Below are positions 15,981 through 24,400 of a DNA stretch of 64,000 nt, in pieces. This DNA is from an uncultured Flavobacteriales bacterium (GTDB lineage Bacteria > Bacteroidota > Bacteroidia > Flavobacteriales > UBA1820): NCBI GenBank assembly GCA_959608625.1, contig CAUHQV010000008.1:1-64000 (forward strand), read 5' to 3'. A model generated the notes under the pieces. It did not search any database. It was not told the origin of the DNA and saw only the letters and a program-made list of their open reading frames with translations. Each line of letters opens with the position of its first letter. Position 1 is the stretch's first letter. The translations under genes and the position numbers were made by a program.

Positions 15981-17294
15981 ATGAAAAGCATGATTTTCCA
16001 CGCCCTCGTCGCCTTGGCTGCCCTGGCTTTCGTGGGGTGCTCCAAAAAGGATGAAGCTCAACAGGTAAGCGTCGATGTGACTTCGATCCCTGCCACCGAA
16101 GCGCAAACGACCAAACAGATCACGGTTTCGTCCAACACATCCTGGACAGTGACCGGTCAGACGAATTGGTGTAAGGTAAGTCCCGCCAGTGGAGAGGCAG
16201 GCGATACCCCGGTGACGGTCACCGTAGAATCTACCGATGAATACGATACGAGAACCACCACTCTGACCTTTGCCGGCAGCGAAGCGCAAAGCGAAGGCGT
16301 AGTCGTAACCCAGGCGCAAAAGAATGCCGTCGTACTGGAAAAGAAAGATTATAATTACGATTTCAAAGGAGGCGTACTCGATGTGACACCACAAGCCAAT
16401 GTGGACTTCACGGTCAATATTGTCCTGACAGGGGAAGACTCGTGGATAAAACAGGTGGAATCGCGCGCGCTGGCCGGGAAGGCCCTTTATTTCGACGTGG
16501 CCAAGAACCTGACGGGAGAGCCCCGTACGGGTAAGATCGAGATGAAAGACGCAACTGGTAGTGTTCTGCTCACCTTGAACGTGGTGCAGTCGGCCGACGG
16601 TACGATCGACTTTCCGGATACCGATTTCAAGGCTATCCTGGTGGCTAAATACGATAAGGACGGCGACGGTGAAATATCCCTGGCTGAAGTGAAGGATGTA
16701 ACGACTCTGGATCTACGCGACAAGAGGCTGAAATCGGTCGAAGGGATAGAATATATGCCGGCATTGAAAGTCCTGTATCTCGATTACAACGACTTGACAG
16801 AGATCGACCTGAACGGTAACACGGCCCTGACGTCCGTTTCCGCCCAGGGCCAGGGGTCTGCGATGAGCGACTATGAGAACCTCAACCCCACGCTTACCTC
16901 TGTAAAAGCCGATAAATGCACGAAACTCACTACGTTCGACGTAGGCTTTAATCCGCTTTTGAAGACGCTGGATGTAAGTTCGTTCGTGGCTTTGGAAAAC
17001 CTCACATGTTCCGAGTGCGGACTGTCGGCCCTGGATATCACCAAAAACGAAGCGCTGCTCGAAGTGTACTGCTCGAACAATGCGATCACGGCACTCGATC
17101 TGGGCAATAACCGCCTGCTGGGAACTCTTAACTGCTCGTCCAATAAACTTACCGCTTTGGATGTAAGCGCCTGCACCGGCATGAAAACGCTGAATGCCCG
17201 GAGTAATCCGGATTTGAAGGAAATATGGCTCCAGACCAATCAGACGATCAACCGTTTGCAGAAAGATTCGGCAACGGAAGTCAAGTATAAATGA
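15981..17294 (+). CDS. B12-riboswitch-controlled BACON / EF-hand / leucine-rich-repeat lipoprotein
   Basis: 437 aa. The signal peptide ends in FVGC with the lipid-bearing Cys at about residue 20. A BACON domain follows (about 30-112: SSNTSWTVTGQTNWCKVSPASG and VVVTQAQ), then a second BACON-like domain (about 115-205) with the same closing pattern (LNVVQSADG). A calcium-binding EF-hand-type loop DKDGDGEISLAE lies at about 225-236. The rest is LRRs of the LDCSNNKLTALDVS type, running to about 425. All parts are extracellular binding modules, so a surface-exposed outer-membrane lipoprotein is likely. The cobalamin riboswitch upstream suggests a role in capturing corrinoids, as BtuG does in Bacteroides, but no similarity to BtuG (a beta-propeller) is seen. 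It is monocistronic. Confidence 0.85.
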   Translation: MKSMIFHALVALAALAFVGCSKKDEAQQVSVDVTSIPATEAQTTKQITVSSNTSWTVTGQTNWCKVSPASGEAGDTPVTVTVESTDEYDTRTTTLTFAGSEAQSEGVVVTQAQKNAVVLEKKDYNYDFKGGVLDVTPQANVDFTVNIVLTGEDSWIKQVESRALAGKALYFDVAKNLTGEPRTGKIEMKDATGSVLLTLNVVQSADGTIDFPDTDFKAILVAKYDKDGDGEISLAEVKDVTTLDLRDKRLKSVEGIEYMPALKVLYLDYNDLTEIDLNGNTALTSVSAQGQGSAMSDYENLNPTLTSVKADKCTKLTTFDVGFNPLLKTLDVSSFVALENLTCSECGLSALDITKNEALLEVYCSNNAITALDLGNNRLLGTLNCSSNKLTALDVSACTGMKTLNARSNPDLKEIWLQTNQTINRLQKDSATEVKYK

Positions 17295-17325
17295 TTCGTA
17301 GTGTTTAAATAAATTTGAATAAAAA

Positions 17326-17362
17326 AGAGCGGCCCCGGAAAAACCGGGGCCGCTTTATTTTT
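17326..17362. terminator. Bidirectional terminator between the lipoprotein gene and efp
   Basis: Very strong stem AGCGGCCCCGG / CCGGGGCCGCT with an AAAAA loop. T-rich sequence follows on the plus strand, and TCTTTTTT follows on the minus strand. It closes both convergent transcripts. Confidence 0.9.
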
Positions 17363-17401
17363 CACTCCCCTCTCTGTTGGCAGGAGGAGGTAAGGAAGAA
17401 A

Positions 17402-17968
17402 TTACTCTTTTACACGCTCCATGTAAGCGCCCGTGGCCGTGTCGATGCGTACTTTGTCGCCTTCGTTGATGAACAAAGGCACGCGGATGTTGGCGCCGGT
17501 TTCTACCGTAGCGGGTTTGAGGGTGTTGGTCGCCGTGTCGCCTTTGATGCCGGGTTCGGTAAAGGTGACGGTCAGAACGACGTTCGGCGCGAGTTCGCAG
17601 GCCATCGGGATGTGGTCTTCGGCATTGTAAAGCACGTCGACCATGTCTCCGTCGCGGAGGAATTGCGGTGCGTTTATCATTTCCTTCTGGAGGGTGAGCT
17701 GGTCGTAGTCCTCCTGATTCATGAAATGATATTCGTCCCCTTCGTTGTAAAGGAACTGGTATTTGCGGTTCTCGATGCGGATCGGCTCTATTTTATGTCC
17801 GGCAGGGAAGGTGTTTTCCAATGTGCGGCCGGTAGAGAGGCTGCGCAGTTTGGTGCGTACGAACGCAGGGCCCTTTCCCGGTTTTACGTGCTGGAATTCC
17901 ACTACTTTGAATATATCGGAATTTAGCCGGATGCAAAGTCCGTTCTTGATGTCGTTTGAAGTTGCCAT
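17402..17968 (-). CDS. efp: Elongation factor P
   Basis: 188 aa, the standard three-domain length. EF-P enters the ribosomal E site and relieves stalling at proline runs. The tip loop is VKPGKGPAF with Lys at residue 32, the position modified in some bacteria. No modification gene is in the window. The C-terminal OB domain holds IKGDTATNTLKPATVETGA and ends VRIDTATGAYMERV. It is the last gene of the lpxD-lpxC/fabZ-lpxA-efp block, 23 nt after lpxA. Confidence 0.97.
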   Translation of the reverse strand: MATSNDIKNGLCIRLNSDIFKVVEFQHVKPGKGPAFVRTKLRSLSTGRTLENTFPAGHKIEPIRIENRKYQFLYNEGDEYHFMNQEDYDQLTLQKEMINAPQFLRDGDMVDVLYNAEDHIPMACELAPNVVLTVTFTEPGIKGDTATNTLKPATVETGANIRVPLFINEGDKVRIDTATGAYMERVKE

Positions 17969-17991
17969 GTCTGTGTCGTTTTTTTAGTTGA

Positions 17992-18801
17992 TTATTCTTC
18001 TTCGAGTTCGGGATCGGTCACTCCGGCGTATCCGCGCATGATGCCCCGTTGCGAACCGCGGACAAAAGTGACAATGTTTTCCCGCTCTATGGATTGGGGC
18101 ATGGTTTTTTCGATGATCTCCAAAGCCTGGGATATGTTGTGCCCGCTTTGGAACAGGATGCGGTAGATGTCGCGGATCTCTTCTATCTTCTCGTTGGTGA
18201 ATCCGCGCCGGTGAAGGCCGATCGAGTTGACCCCCACATAAGAGATAGGTTCTTTGGCTGCTTTGGCATACGGAGGCACGTCCTTGCGGATCAGGGTTCC
18301 GCCCGCCACCATAGCGTGGGCTCCTATTTTCGTAAACTGATGGGTGCCGGCCAGTCCGCCGATGATCACATAGTCGTCCAATTCGCAGTGGCCTGTCAGC
18401 CCGACGTAATTGGCCAGGACTACATGGTTGCCCAGGATGCAGTCGTGGGCTATGTGAACGTAAGCCATGATCAGGCAGTCGTCCCCGATACGGGTAGTCC
18501 CGGCCGCTTTGGTACCGCGGCTTACGGTCACCCCTTCGTGGATGGTAGTCCGGTCTCCGATCACACAGGTGGTTTTTTCCCCCCGATACTTAAGGTCCTG
18601 GGGTACGCTGGAGATGACGGCGCCGGGAAATATCCGGCAATCCTTGCCGATCCGGGCGCCTTCCATGATGGTCACGTTCGGGCCGATCCAGGTTCCGCTG
18701 CCTATTTCCACATCGGCTGCAATGGTAGTGAACGGCTCTATGATGACATCGTCCGCCAGACGCGCATCGGGGTGTATGTATACAAGTGACTTCGGATCCA
18801 T
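17992..18801 (-). CDS. lpxA: UDP-N-acetylglucosamine acyltransferase
   Basis: 269 aa. LpxA moves a 3-hydroxyacyl chain from ACP to UDP-GlcNAc, the first step of lipid A synthesis, in the cytosol. The left-handed beta-helix is built of hexapeptide repeats (IGSGTWIGPNVTI and similar) over about residues 1-190. The catalytic histidine is in AYVHIAHDC, at about residue 119, matching E. coli His125. The helical C-terminal domain carries GLHRRGFTNEKIEEIRDIYR. Its start lies one base beyond the lpxC/fabZ stop, which implies translational coupling. Confidence 0.97.
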   Translation of the reverse strand: MDPKSLVYIHPDARLADDVIIEPFTTIAADVEIGSGTWIGPNVTIMEGARIGKDCRIFPGAVISSVPQDLKYRGEKTTCVIGDRTTIHEGVTVSRGTKAAGTTRIGDDCLIMAYVHIAHDCILGNHVVLANYVGLTGHCELDDYVIIGGLAGTHQFTKIGAHAMVAGGTLIRKDVPPYAKAAKEPISYVGVNSIGLHRRGFTNEKIEEIRDIYRILFQSGHNISQALEIIEKTMPQSIERENIVTFVRGSQRGIMRGYAGVTDPELEEE

Positions 18802-18802
18802 G

Positions 18803-20203
18803 TTATTTTGATTCGTCTTTTCGGGTGATGAGTGCCATTAATTCTGCTTCGCATACCATTCGTCCGTTGGAATAGGCACGGCCTTCCATATGGCAAATAC
18901 CGCGGCGGATAGGACCTACCAGTTTCAAACTGAATATGAGCGTATCGCCGGGATGTACCTGGTATTTGAATTTAACACTTTCGATCTTTATGAAATAAGT
19001 CAGGTAGTTTTCCGGGTCTTTAAGTCCTTTTAGGGCTAAAATACCGCCGCACTGGGCCATTGCTTCGATCTGAAGAACTCCCGGCATTACCGGTGCGCCC
19101 GGGAAATGGCCGACGAAGAACGGCTCGTTCATCGTTACGTTCTTCAAACCGACTACGTATTCGTCGGAAAGTTCCAATATTTTATCTACCAACAGGAACG
19201 GCGGGCGGTGAGGCAATACCCGGATGATATCGTTGATATCCATCAATGGCTCTTTGTTCAGGTCGAATTTGGGAACCGGGTTGCGCTCTTCGTTATGGAT
19301 GATGCGGGAAAGTTTTTTGGCAAACTGTGTGTTGGCCTGGTGTCCCGGTTTGGTGGCGAATATTTTCCCACGGATGCGGCGTCCTATCAGGGCCAGGTCG
19401 CCTACCACATCCAGCAGTTTGTGGCGGGCCGCTTCGTTGGGGTAAAGCAGGGAGATGTTGTCCAGGATCCCATCCGAATTGACGGTGATATTCTCTTTGT
19501 GGAATATCTCTTTCAGGCGTCCCAGCGTGTCGTCGGATATTTTTTTATCGACGTAAACGATCGCGTTGGTCAGGTCGCCGCCTTTTATCAGGCCGTCCTT
19601 TATCAGGTCTTCGATCTCGTGCAGGAAACAAAATGTCCGGCAGGGGGCGATCTCTTTCTTGAAATCGGCCGGCTTGTCCAACGTTGCGTTCTGCGTGCTC
19701 AGCACATGGGTGCCAAAATCGACCATCACCTGTAGGCTGAACCCGTCCGAAGGCAGTGCGATAATCTCGCTGCCGGTTTCGGGATCGTTATAGGAAACGA
19801 TGTCGGTCAGTTCGTAGTATATCCGGTCGGCTTCCTGTTCTTTCACCCCGGCTTTTTCAATGGCTTCGATGAAGCATTTGGAAGAGCCGTCCATAATGGG
19901 AGGCTCCGGGCCGTCGAGTTCTATGATCACATTGTCCAGATCGGCTCCGAATACGGCCGCCAGGATATGTTCGGTGGTAAATACTTTCACACCGTTTTTT
20001 TCCAGCGTAGTGCCGCGGGAGGTGCAGCATACCAGGTTGGCATCCGCTTCTACGACAGGAGAACCTTCGAGGTCCGTCCTTACAAATACATAACCCGTAT
20101 CCGTTTCCGCCGGTTTGAGGGTCATGGTGACCTTTTTACCTGTATGTAATCCGATTCCGGAAAGAGAGGTTTGGGATGCTATGGTCTTTTGTTTTTGGCT
20201 CAT
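18803..20203 (-). CDS. lpxC/fabZ: Bifunctional LpxC deacetylase / FabZ dehydratase fusion
   Basis: 466 aa. Residues about 1-300 are LpxC, the zinc UDP-3-O-acyl-GlcNAc deacetylase, with SGIGLHTGKKV, the zinc-ligand segment FTTEHILAAVFG and the HKLLDVVGDLALIG segment that carries the other zinc ligands. Residues about 315-466 are FabZ, the (3R)-hydroxyacyl-ACP dehydratase, with LPHRPPFLLVDKI and the catalytic HFPGAPVMPGVLQIEAMAQ. The fusion is characteristic of Bacteroidota and ties lipid A commitment to fatty-acid supply. It sits between lpxD (41 nt upstream) and lpxA (one base downstream), so all three are co-expressed. Confidence 0.97.
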   Translation of the reverse strand: MSQKQKTIASQTSLSGIGLHTGKKVTMTLKPAETDTGYVFVRTDLEGSPVVEADANLVCCTSRGTTLEKNGVKVFTTEHILAAVFGADLDNVIIELDGPEPPIMDGSSKCFIEAIEKAGVKEQEADRIYYELTDIVSYNDPETGSEIIALPSDGFSLQVMVDFGTHVLSTQNATLDKPADFKKEIAPCRTFCFLHEIEDLIKDGLIKGGDLTNAIVYVDKKISDDTLGRLKEIFHKENITVNSDGILDNISLLYPNEAARHKLLDVVGDLALIGRRIRGKIFATKPGHQANTQFAKKLSRIIHNEERNPVPKFDLNKEPLMDINDIIRVLPHRPPFLLVDKILELSDEYVVGLKNVTMNEPFFVGHFPGAPVMPGVLQIEAMAQCGGILALKGLKDPENYLTYFIKIESVKFKYQVHPGDTLIFSLKLVGPIRRGICHMEGRAYSNGRMVCEAELMALITRKDESK

Positions 20204-20244
20204 TTTTTCTGAAAAAACGGGGCCGCGGGCCCCTTTCGTTCGGA

Positions 20245-21276
20245 TTATTCTTTTTCTTCGAGTTTCTTGTTCAGCTGGTCTATCCGGCGCGCTAAGTTAG
20301 GGAGTTTTCTGAAAACCACATAACTTTTCAGGTAATCCTTATAATAGAATGAGGGAGTCCCCATTACGGTAGTGCCGGCGGCGATGTCGGATATCACGCC
20401 GGATTGGGCTGCCAGGCGTACTCCGTCGCCGATGTGGAGGTGTCCGGCTATTCCCACCTGACCGCCTACAATACAACCGCTGCCTATTTTGGAGGAACCG
20501 GCTACCCCGACTTGTGCGGCGATGGCCGTGTTTTCCCCGACCTCCACATTGTGCGCGATCTGTATAAGGTTATCCAATTTGGTTCCTTTGCGGATCAACG
20601 TCGAACCCATCGTGGAGCGGTCGATAGTCGTGTTGGCTCCGATTTCGACGTTGTCTTCCAGCACGACGTTGCCCGTCTGGGGGATTTTTTTATACGATCC
20701 GTCTTCCTGGGGAGCAAAGCCGAACCCGTCGGCACCGATCACGGCACCGGAATGGATCATACAGTTGCTGCCGATCTTCGTATCCCGGTATATTTTAGCC
20801 CCGGAATAGATCACACTGCCTGCTCCTATTTCCACGTGTTCGCCGATATATACGTGAGGGTATATTTTTACATCGTCGGCTACGGTCACCCCGCTTCCTA
20901 TATAAGAAAAAGCGCCCAGATATACGTTTTGTCCCAATTTTACGTCGTCTCCCTGGTAGGACGGCTGTTCGATGCCGGTCTTGAGGGATTTGAGGTAATT
21001 CTCGTAAAATTCGAGCAGGACGGTGAATGCCGTATATGGATTGTCCACCCTGACAAGGGTGGACTTGATCTTTTCCGTAGGAACGAAATCTTTCGAAACG
21101 ATGACCACCGAGGCGTCGGTGGAGTATATGTACTGGGTGTATTTGGGGTTTGCCAAAAAGGTGATCGCCCCTTCGGTAGCTTCCTCTATCTTAGCCAGAC
21201 GGTCTACCAGAACCGTTGCGTCTCCTTCGATGGTTCCCTGAAGGATTTCGCCTATTTGTGATGCCGCGAATTTCAT
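20245..21276 (-). CDS. lpxD: UDP-3-O-(3-hydroxyacyl)glucosamine N-acyltransferase
   Basis: 343 aa from the ATG at 21276. LpxD adds the second acyl chain in lipid A synthesis. The start MKFAASQIGEILQG matches the family N-terminus, so the longer frame from 21360 is not used. The N-terminal uridine-binding domain (about 1-105) has AITFLANPKY. The beta-helix follows, with the catalytic His in NLIQIAHNVEVGENTA, and a C-terminal helical extension ends in KLEEKE. It is the first gene of the lipid A operon. The -7 element of its promoter sits only six bases before the ATG. Confidence 0.96.
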   Translation of the reverse strand: MKFAASQIGEILQGTIEGDATVLVDRLAKIEEATEGAITFLANPKYTQYIYSTDASVVIVSKDFVPTEKIKSTLVRVDNPYTAFTVLLEFYENYLKSLKTGIEQPSYQGDDVKLGQNVYLGAFSYIGSGVTVADDVKIYPHVYIGEHVEIGAGSVIYSGAKIYRDTKIGSNCMIHSGAVIGADGFGFAPQEDGSYKKIPQTGNVVLEDNVEIGANTTIDRSTMGSTLIRKGTKLDNLIQIAHNVEVGENTAIAAQVGVAGSSKIGSGCIVGGQVGIAGHLHIGDGVRLAAQSGVISDIAAGTTVMGTPSFYYKDYLKSYVVFRKLPNLARRIDQLNKKLEEKE

Positions 21277-21281
21277 TGCCG

Positions 21282-21289
21282 CAAATTTA
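21282..21289 (-). promoter_or_regulatory. -7 element (TAAATTTG) directly before lpxD
   Basis: TAAATTTG on the minus strand (21289-21282) is an exact TAnnTTTG. Its end is six bases from the lpxD ATG, which implies a leaderless or nearly leaderless transcript. A TTTG lies 15 nt further upstream (21308-21305), shorter than the usual 19-21 nt spacing. Confidence 0.45.
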
Positions 21290-21406
21290 CGAAAAAATAA
21301 TATGCAAACCGGTAAAAAACGGAAGAAGGTGTTGTCCTGTTTTTCGGATAAAATAAGCATTAACGGGAGTGCGTTGTCCTGTTTGTTGATAACTTTTCCA
21401 CATCGG

Positions 21407-21438
21407 CTTGCCCCGTCCCCGGTAAAGCGTTATTTTTG
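21407..21438 (+). promoter_or_regulatory. Promoter for dnaE
   Basis: CTTG (21407-21410), a 20-nt spacer, then TATTTTTG (21431-21438), an exact TAnnTTTG. It lies 39 nt before the dnaE ATG. Confidence 0.6.
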
Positions 21439-21477
21439 TAAACGGAGCAAATCCTCCGAAAACAGCAGCAGACACTT

Positions 21478-24400
21478 ATGTACCTTATATTCGATACCGA
21501 GACTACCGGTCTACCCCGCAATTATAACGCCCCCGTATCCGATACGGACAACTGGCCCCGCATGGTGCAACTCGCCTGGCAGTTGCACGGGCCGATGGGC
21601 GAGTTGATCGAGGCGAAGAACTTCATCGTGCGGCCGGAGGGCTACGATATTCCTTTCAATTCTGAAAAGATACACGGCATATCCACCGAACGGGCCATGC
21701 GGGAAGGGGCCGACCTGGCTTTCGTACTCGGAGAGTTCGCCAAAACCGTGGCGCAGGCCCGTTTTGCCGTCGGGCAAAATATCTCGTTCGATATACCGGT
21801 GGTAGGCTGCGAATATTTCCGCAAGGGAATGGAAAACCCGCTTCCGGCGCTCGGCATACTCGATACGATGAGCGAGGTGACGGCCAACCTGTGCAAAATA
21901 CCGGGCGGACGGGGCTATAAGTTCCCTAAGCTGATAGAGTTGCATACGCACCTGTTCGGCGAAGGGTTTTCCGCGGCGCACAACGCTTCGGCGGACGTGG
22001 AAGCCACCGCGCGGTGTTTCCTCGAACTGGTACGCCGGGGACTTTACACCCAGGATCAGCTCCGCTGCGACGGCGCTTACATTGAGCAGTTCCGCCAGGT
22101 GAATCCCGACCCGATTCGGGCGATAGGGCTGAACGTGCAGCCTTACAAGCCGTTGGGCGAAGACGGGAAAACGGAACAAAAAGAAGATACGCAGTCTTCG
22201 GTCGGGGATATTCCCGATGCGCTGGCCGAGGTGCCGTACTGCCATCTGCACAACCATTCCCAATTTTCCATCCTTCAGGCGACTACCGATGTGGATACGT
22301 TGGTGGAAATGGCCTGGAAAGATAAAATGCCGGCGGTGGGCATTACCGATCTGGGGAATATGTACGGGGCGTTCAATATGACCCTGGCTATCGGCAAGCT
22401 CAACGAAAAGATCGAAAAGCACAATAAAAAGATAGAAGAGGGCGAGGAAAAGGGGGAGCTTTGGGAACCGTACGGTGGAAAAGTGGTCATCGGCTGCGAA
22501 CTGTATGTGGCGGAGGATTACAAGCGCACCCGGTTTACCAAAGACCAGCCAGACCGGCGTTTCCAGCAGGTACTGCTGGCCAAGAACAAGGCCGGTTACC
22601 ACAATCTGGCCAAGCTTTCCACCGAAGCCAATACCACAGGACTGTATGGCACGTATGCGCGCGTAGGCAAAGAGCTTATCGTAGAGTATAAGGAGAATCT
22701 GATCGCCACTACCGGAGGGTTGCAGGGCGAAGTGCCGCAACTGATCCTCGAAGTGGGCGAACATCGGGCGGAGGAAGCTTTCCTGTGGTGGAAGGAACAG
22801 TTCGGCGACGATTTCTATGTGGAACTTATCCGTCACGGGCTGCCTGAAGAAGACCATGTGAACAAGATACTCCTCGGTTTTGCCAAAAAGCACGGGGTGC
22901 GGGCCATCGCGCAAAATAATACGTTCTATGCCCGCAAGGAAGACTCCAATGCACACGACATCCTGCTATGTATCCGGGACGGGGAGGTGCAGAGCCGCCC
23001 GATAGGCCGGGGCCGCGACTGCCGTTTCGGTTTCCCGAACGACGAGTTCTATTTCAAGAGCCAGGCCCAGATGAAGAACCTTTTCGCCGACGTGCCCGAG
23101 GCCATCGCGAATATCCAGCATTTGGTCGATAAGATCGAGAATTATAAACTGGCCAAGCCGGTGCTGCTGCCCAAGTTCGATATCCCGGACGAGTTCAAAG
23201 ACCCGCAGGACGAGCAGGACGGCGGGAAACGGGGCGAGAACGCTTACTTACGACATCTCACGTACGAAGGGGCGAAAAAGACCTATCCCGATATGGACGA
23301 AGCCACCCGGGAGCGTATCGATTTTGAATTGGACATTATCGCCAAAACGGGTTATCCAGGGTACTTCCTCATCGTGCAGGATTTTATCCGGGCGGCCCGG
23401 GATATGGGCGTTTTGGTAGGGCCGGGCCGCGGTTCGGCAGCCGGCAGCGCGGTGGCTTACTGTATCGGTATCACCTCCATCGACCCGATCAAGTACGATT
23501 TGCTGTTCGAGCGTTTCCTCAACCCCGACCGCGTATCCCTGCCGGATATCGATACGGACTTCGATGACGAGGGCCGGGGGAAGATCATCGACTGGGTGGT
23601 CGAAAAATACGGCAAAAACCAGGTGTCGCAGATCATCACTTACGGTACGATGGCGGCCAAGAACTCGGTGCGCGATACCGCCCGGGTGATGGAATACACC
23701 CCTACGCAGGTGAACGAACTGGGCAAGATGGTACCGGACGTGAGCCTGTCCAAACTGTTCAAACTGCCCGATGCCGACCTGCGGGAAAAACTCAAGAACC
23801 GACAGGAAGAAATAGACAAGGCCCGGCATATCAAGGAACTGGCTGCCGGGAGCGACATGAACGCCAAGATCATCAACCAGGCGAAGGTCATCGAAGGTTC
23901 GATCCGCAGCCTAGGTGTGCACGCGTGCGGGGTAATCATCACGCCTTCGGATATCCGGGAGCATGTGCCGATGGCAACGGCCAAGGATTCCGAGATGCTG
24001 GTCACGCAGTTCGACAACAAAGTGGTGGAATCCGCGGGCCTGCTGAAGATGGATTTCCTGGGCCTGAAGACCCTCACCCTGATCAACGATACGATCAACC
24101 TGATCGAGGACCGCTTCGGTATCCGCATTGATCCGGACGAAATACCGATCGACGACCCGAAGACTTACGAGCTCTTCCAGCGGGGCGATACGATCGGGGT
24201 ATTCCAGTACGAATCGCCGGGTATGCAGAAAAACCTGCGGGAATTACGCCCCAGCGCGTTTTCCGACCTGATCGCCATGAACGCCCTCTACCGCCCGGGC
24301 CCGATGGAATACATCCCTTCGTTCATCCGGCGCAAACACGGGCAGGAGGAGATCACCTACGACCTGCCTGAAATGGAGGAATACCTGGCCGAAACGTACG

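Noticed and set aside
15845..16054. A 69-aa protein between the B12 riboswitch and the lipoprotein gene
   Set aside because: It overlaps the lipoprotein signal peptide in another frame, has no recognisable pattern and no supporting translation signal.
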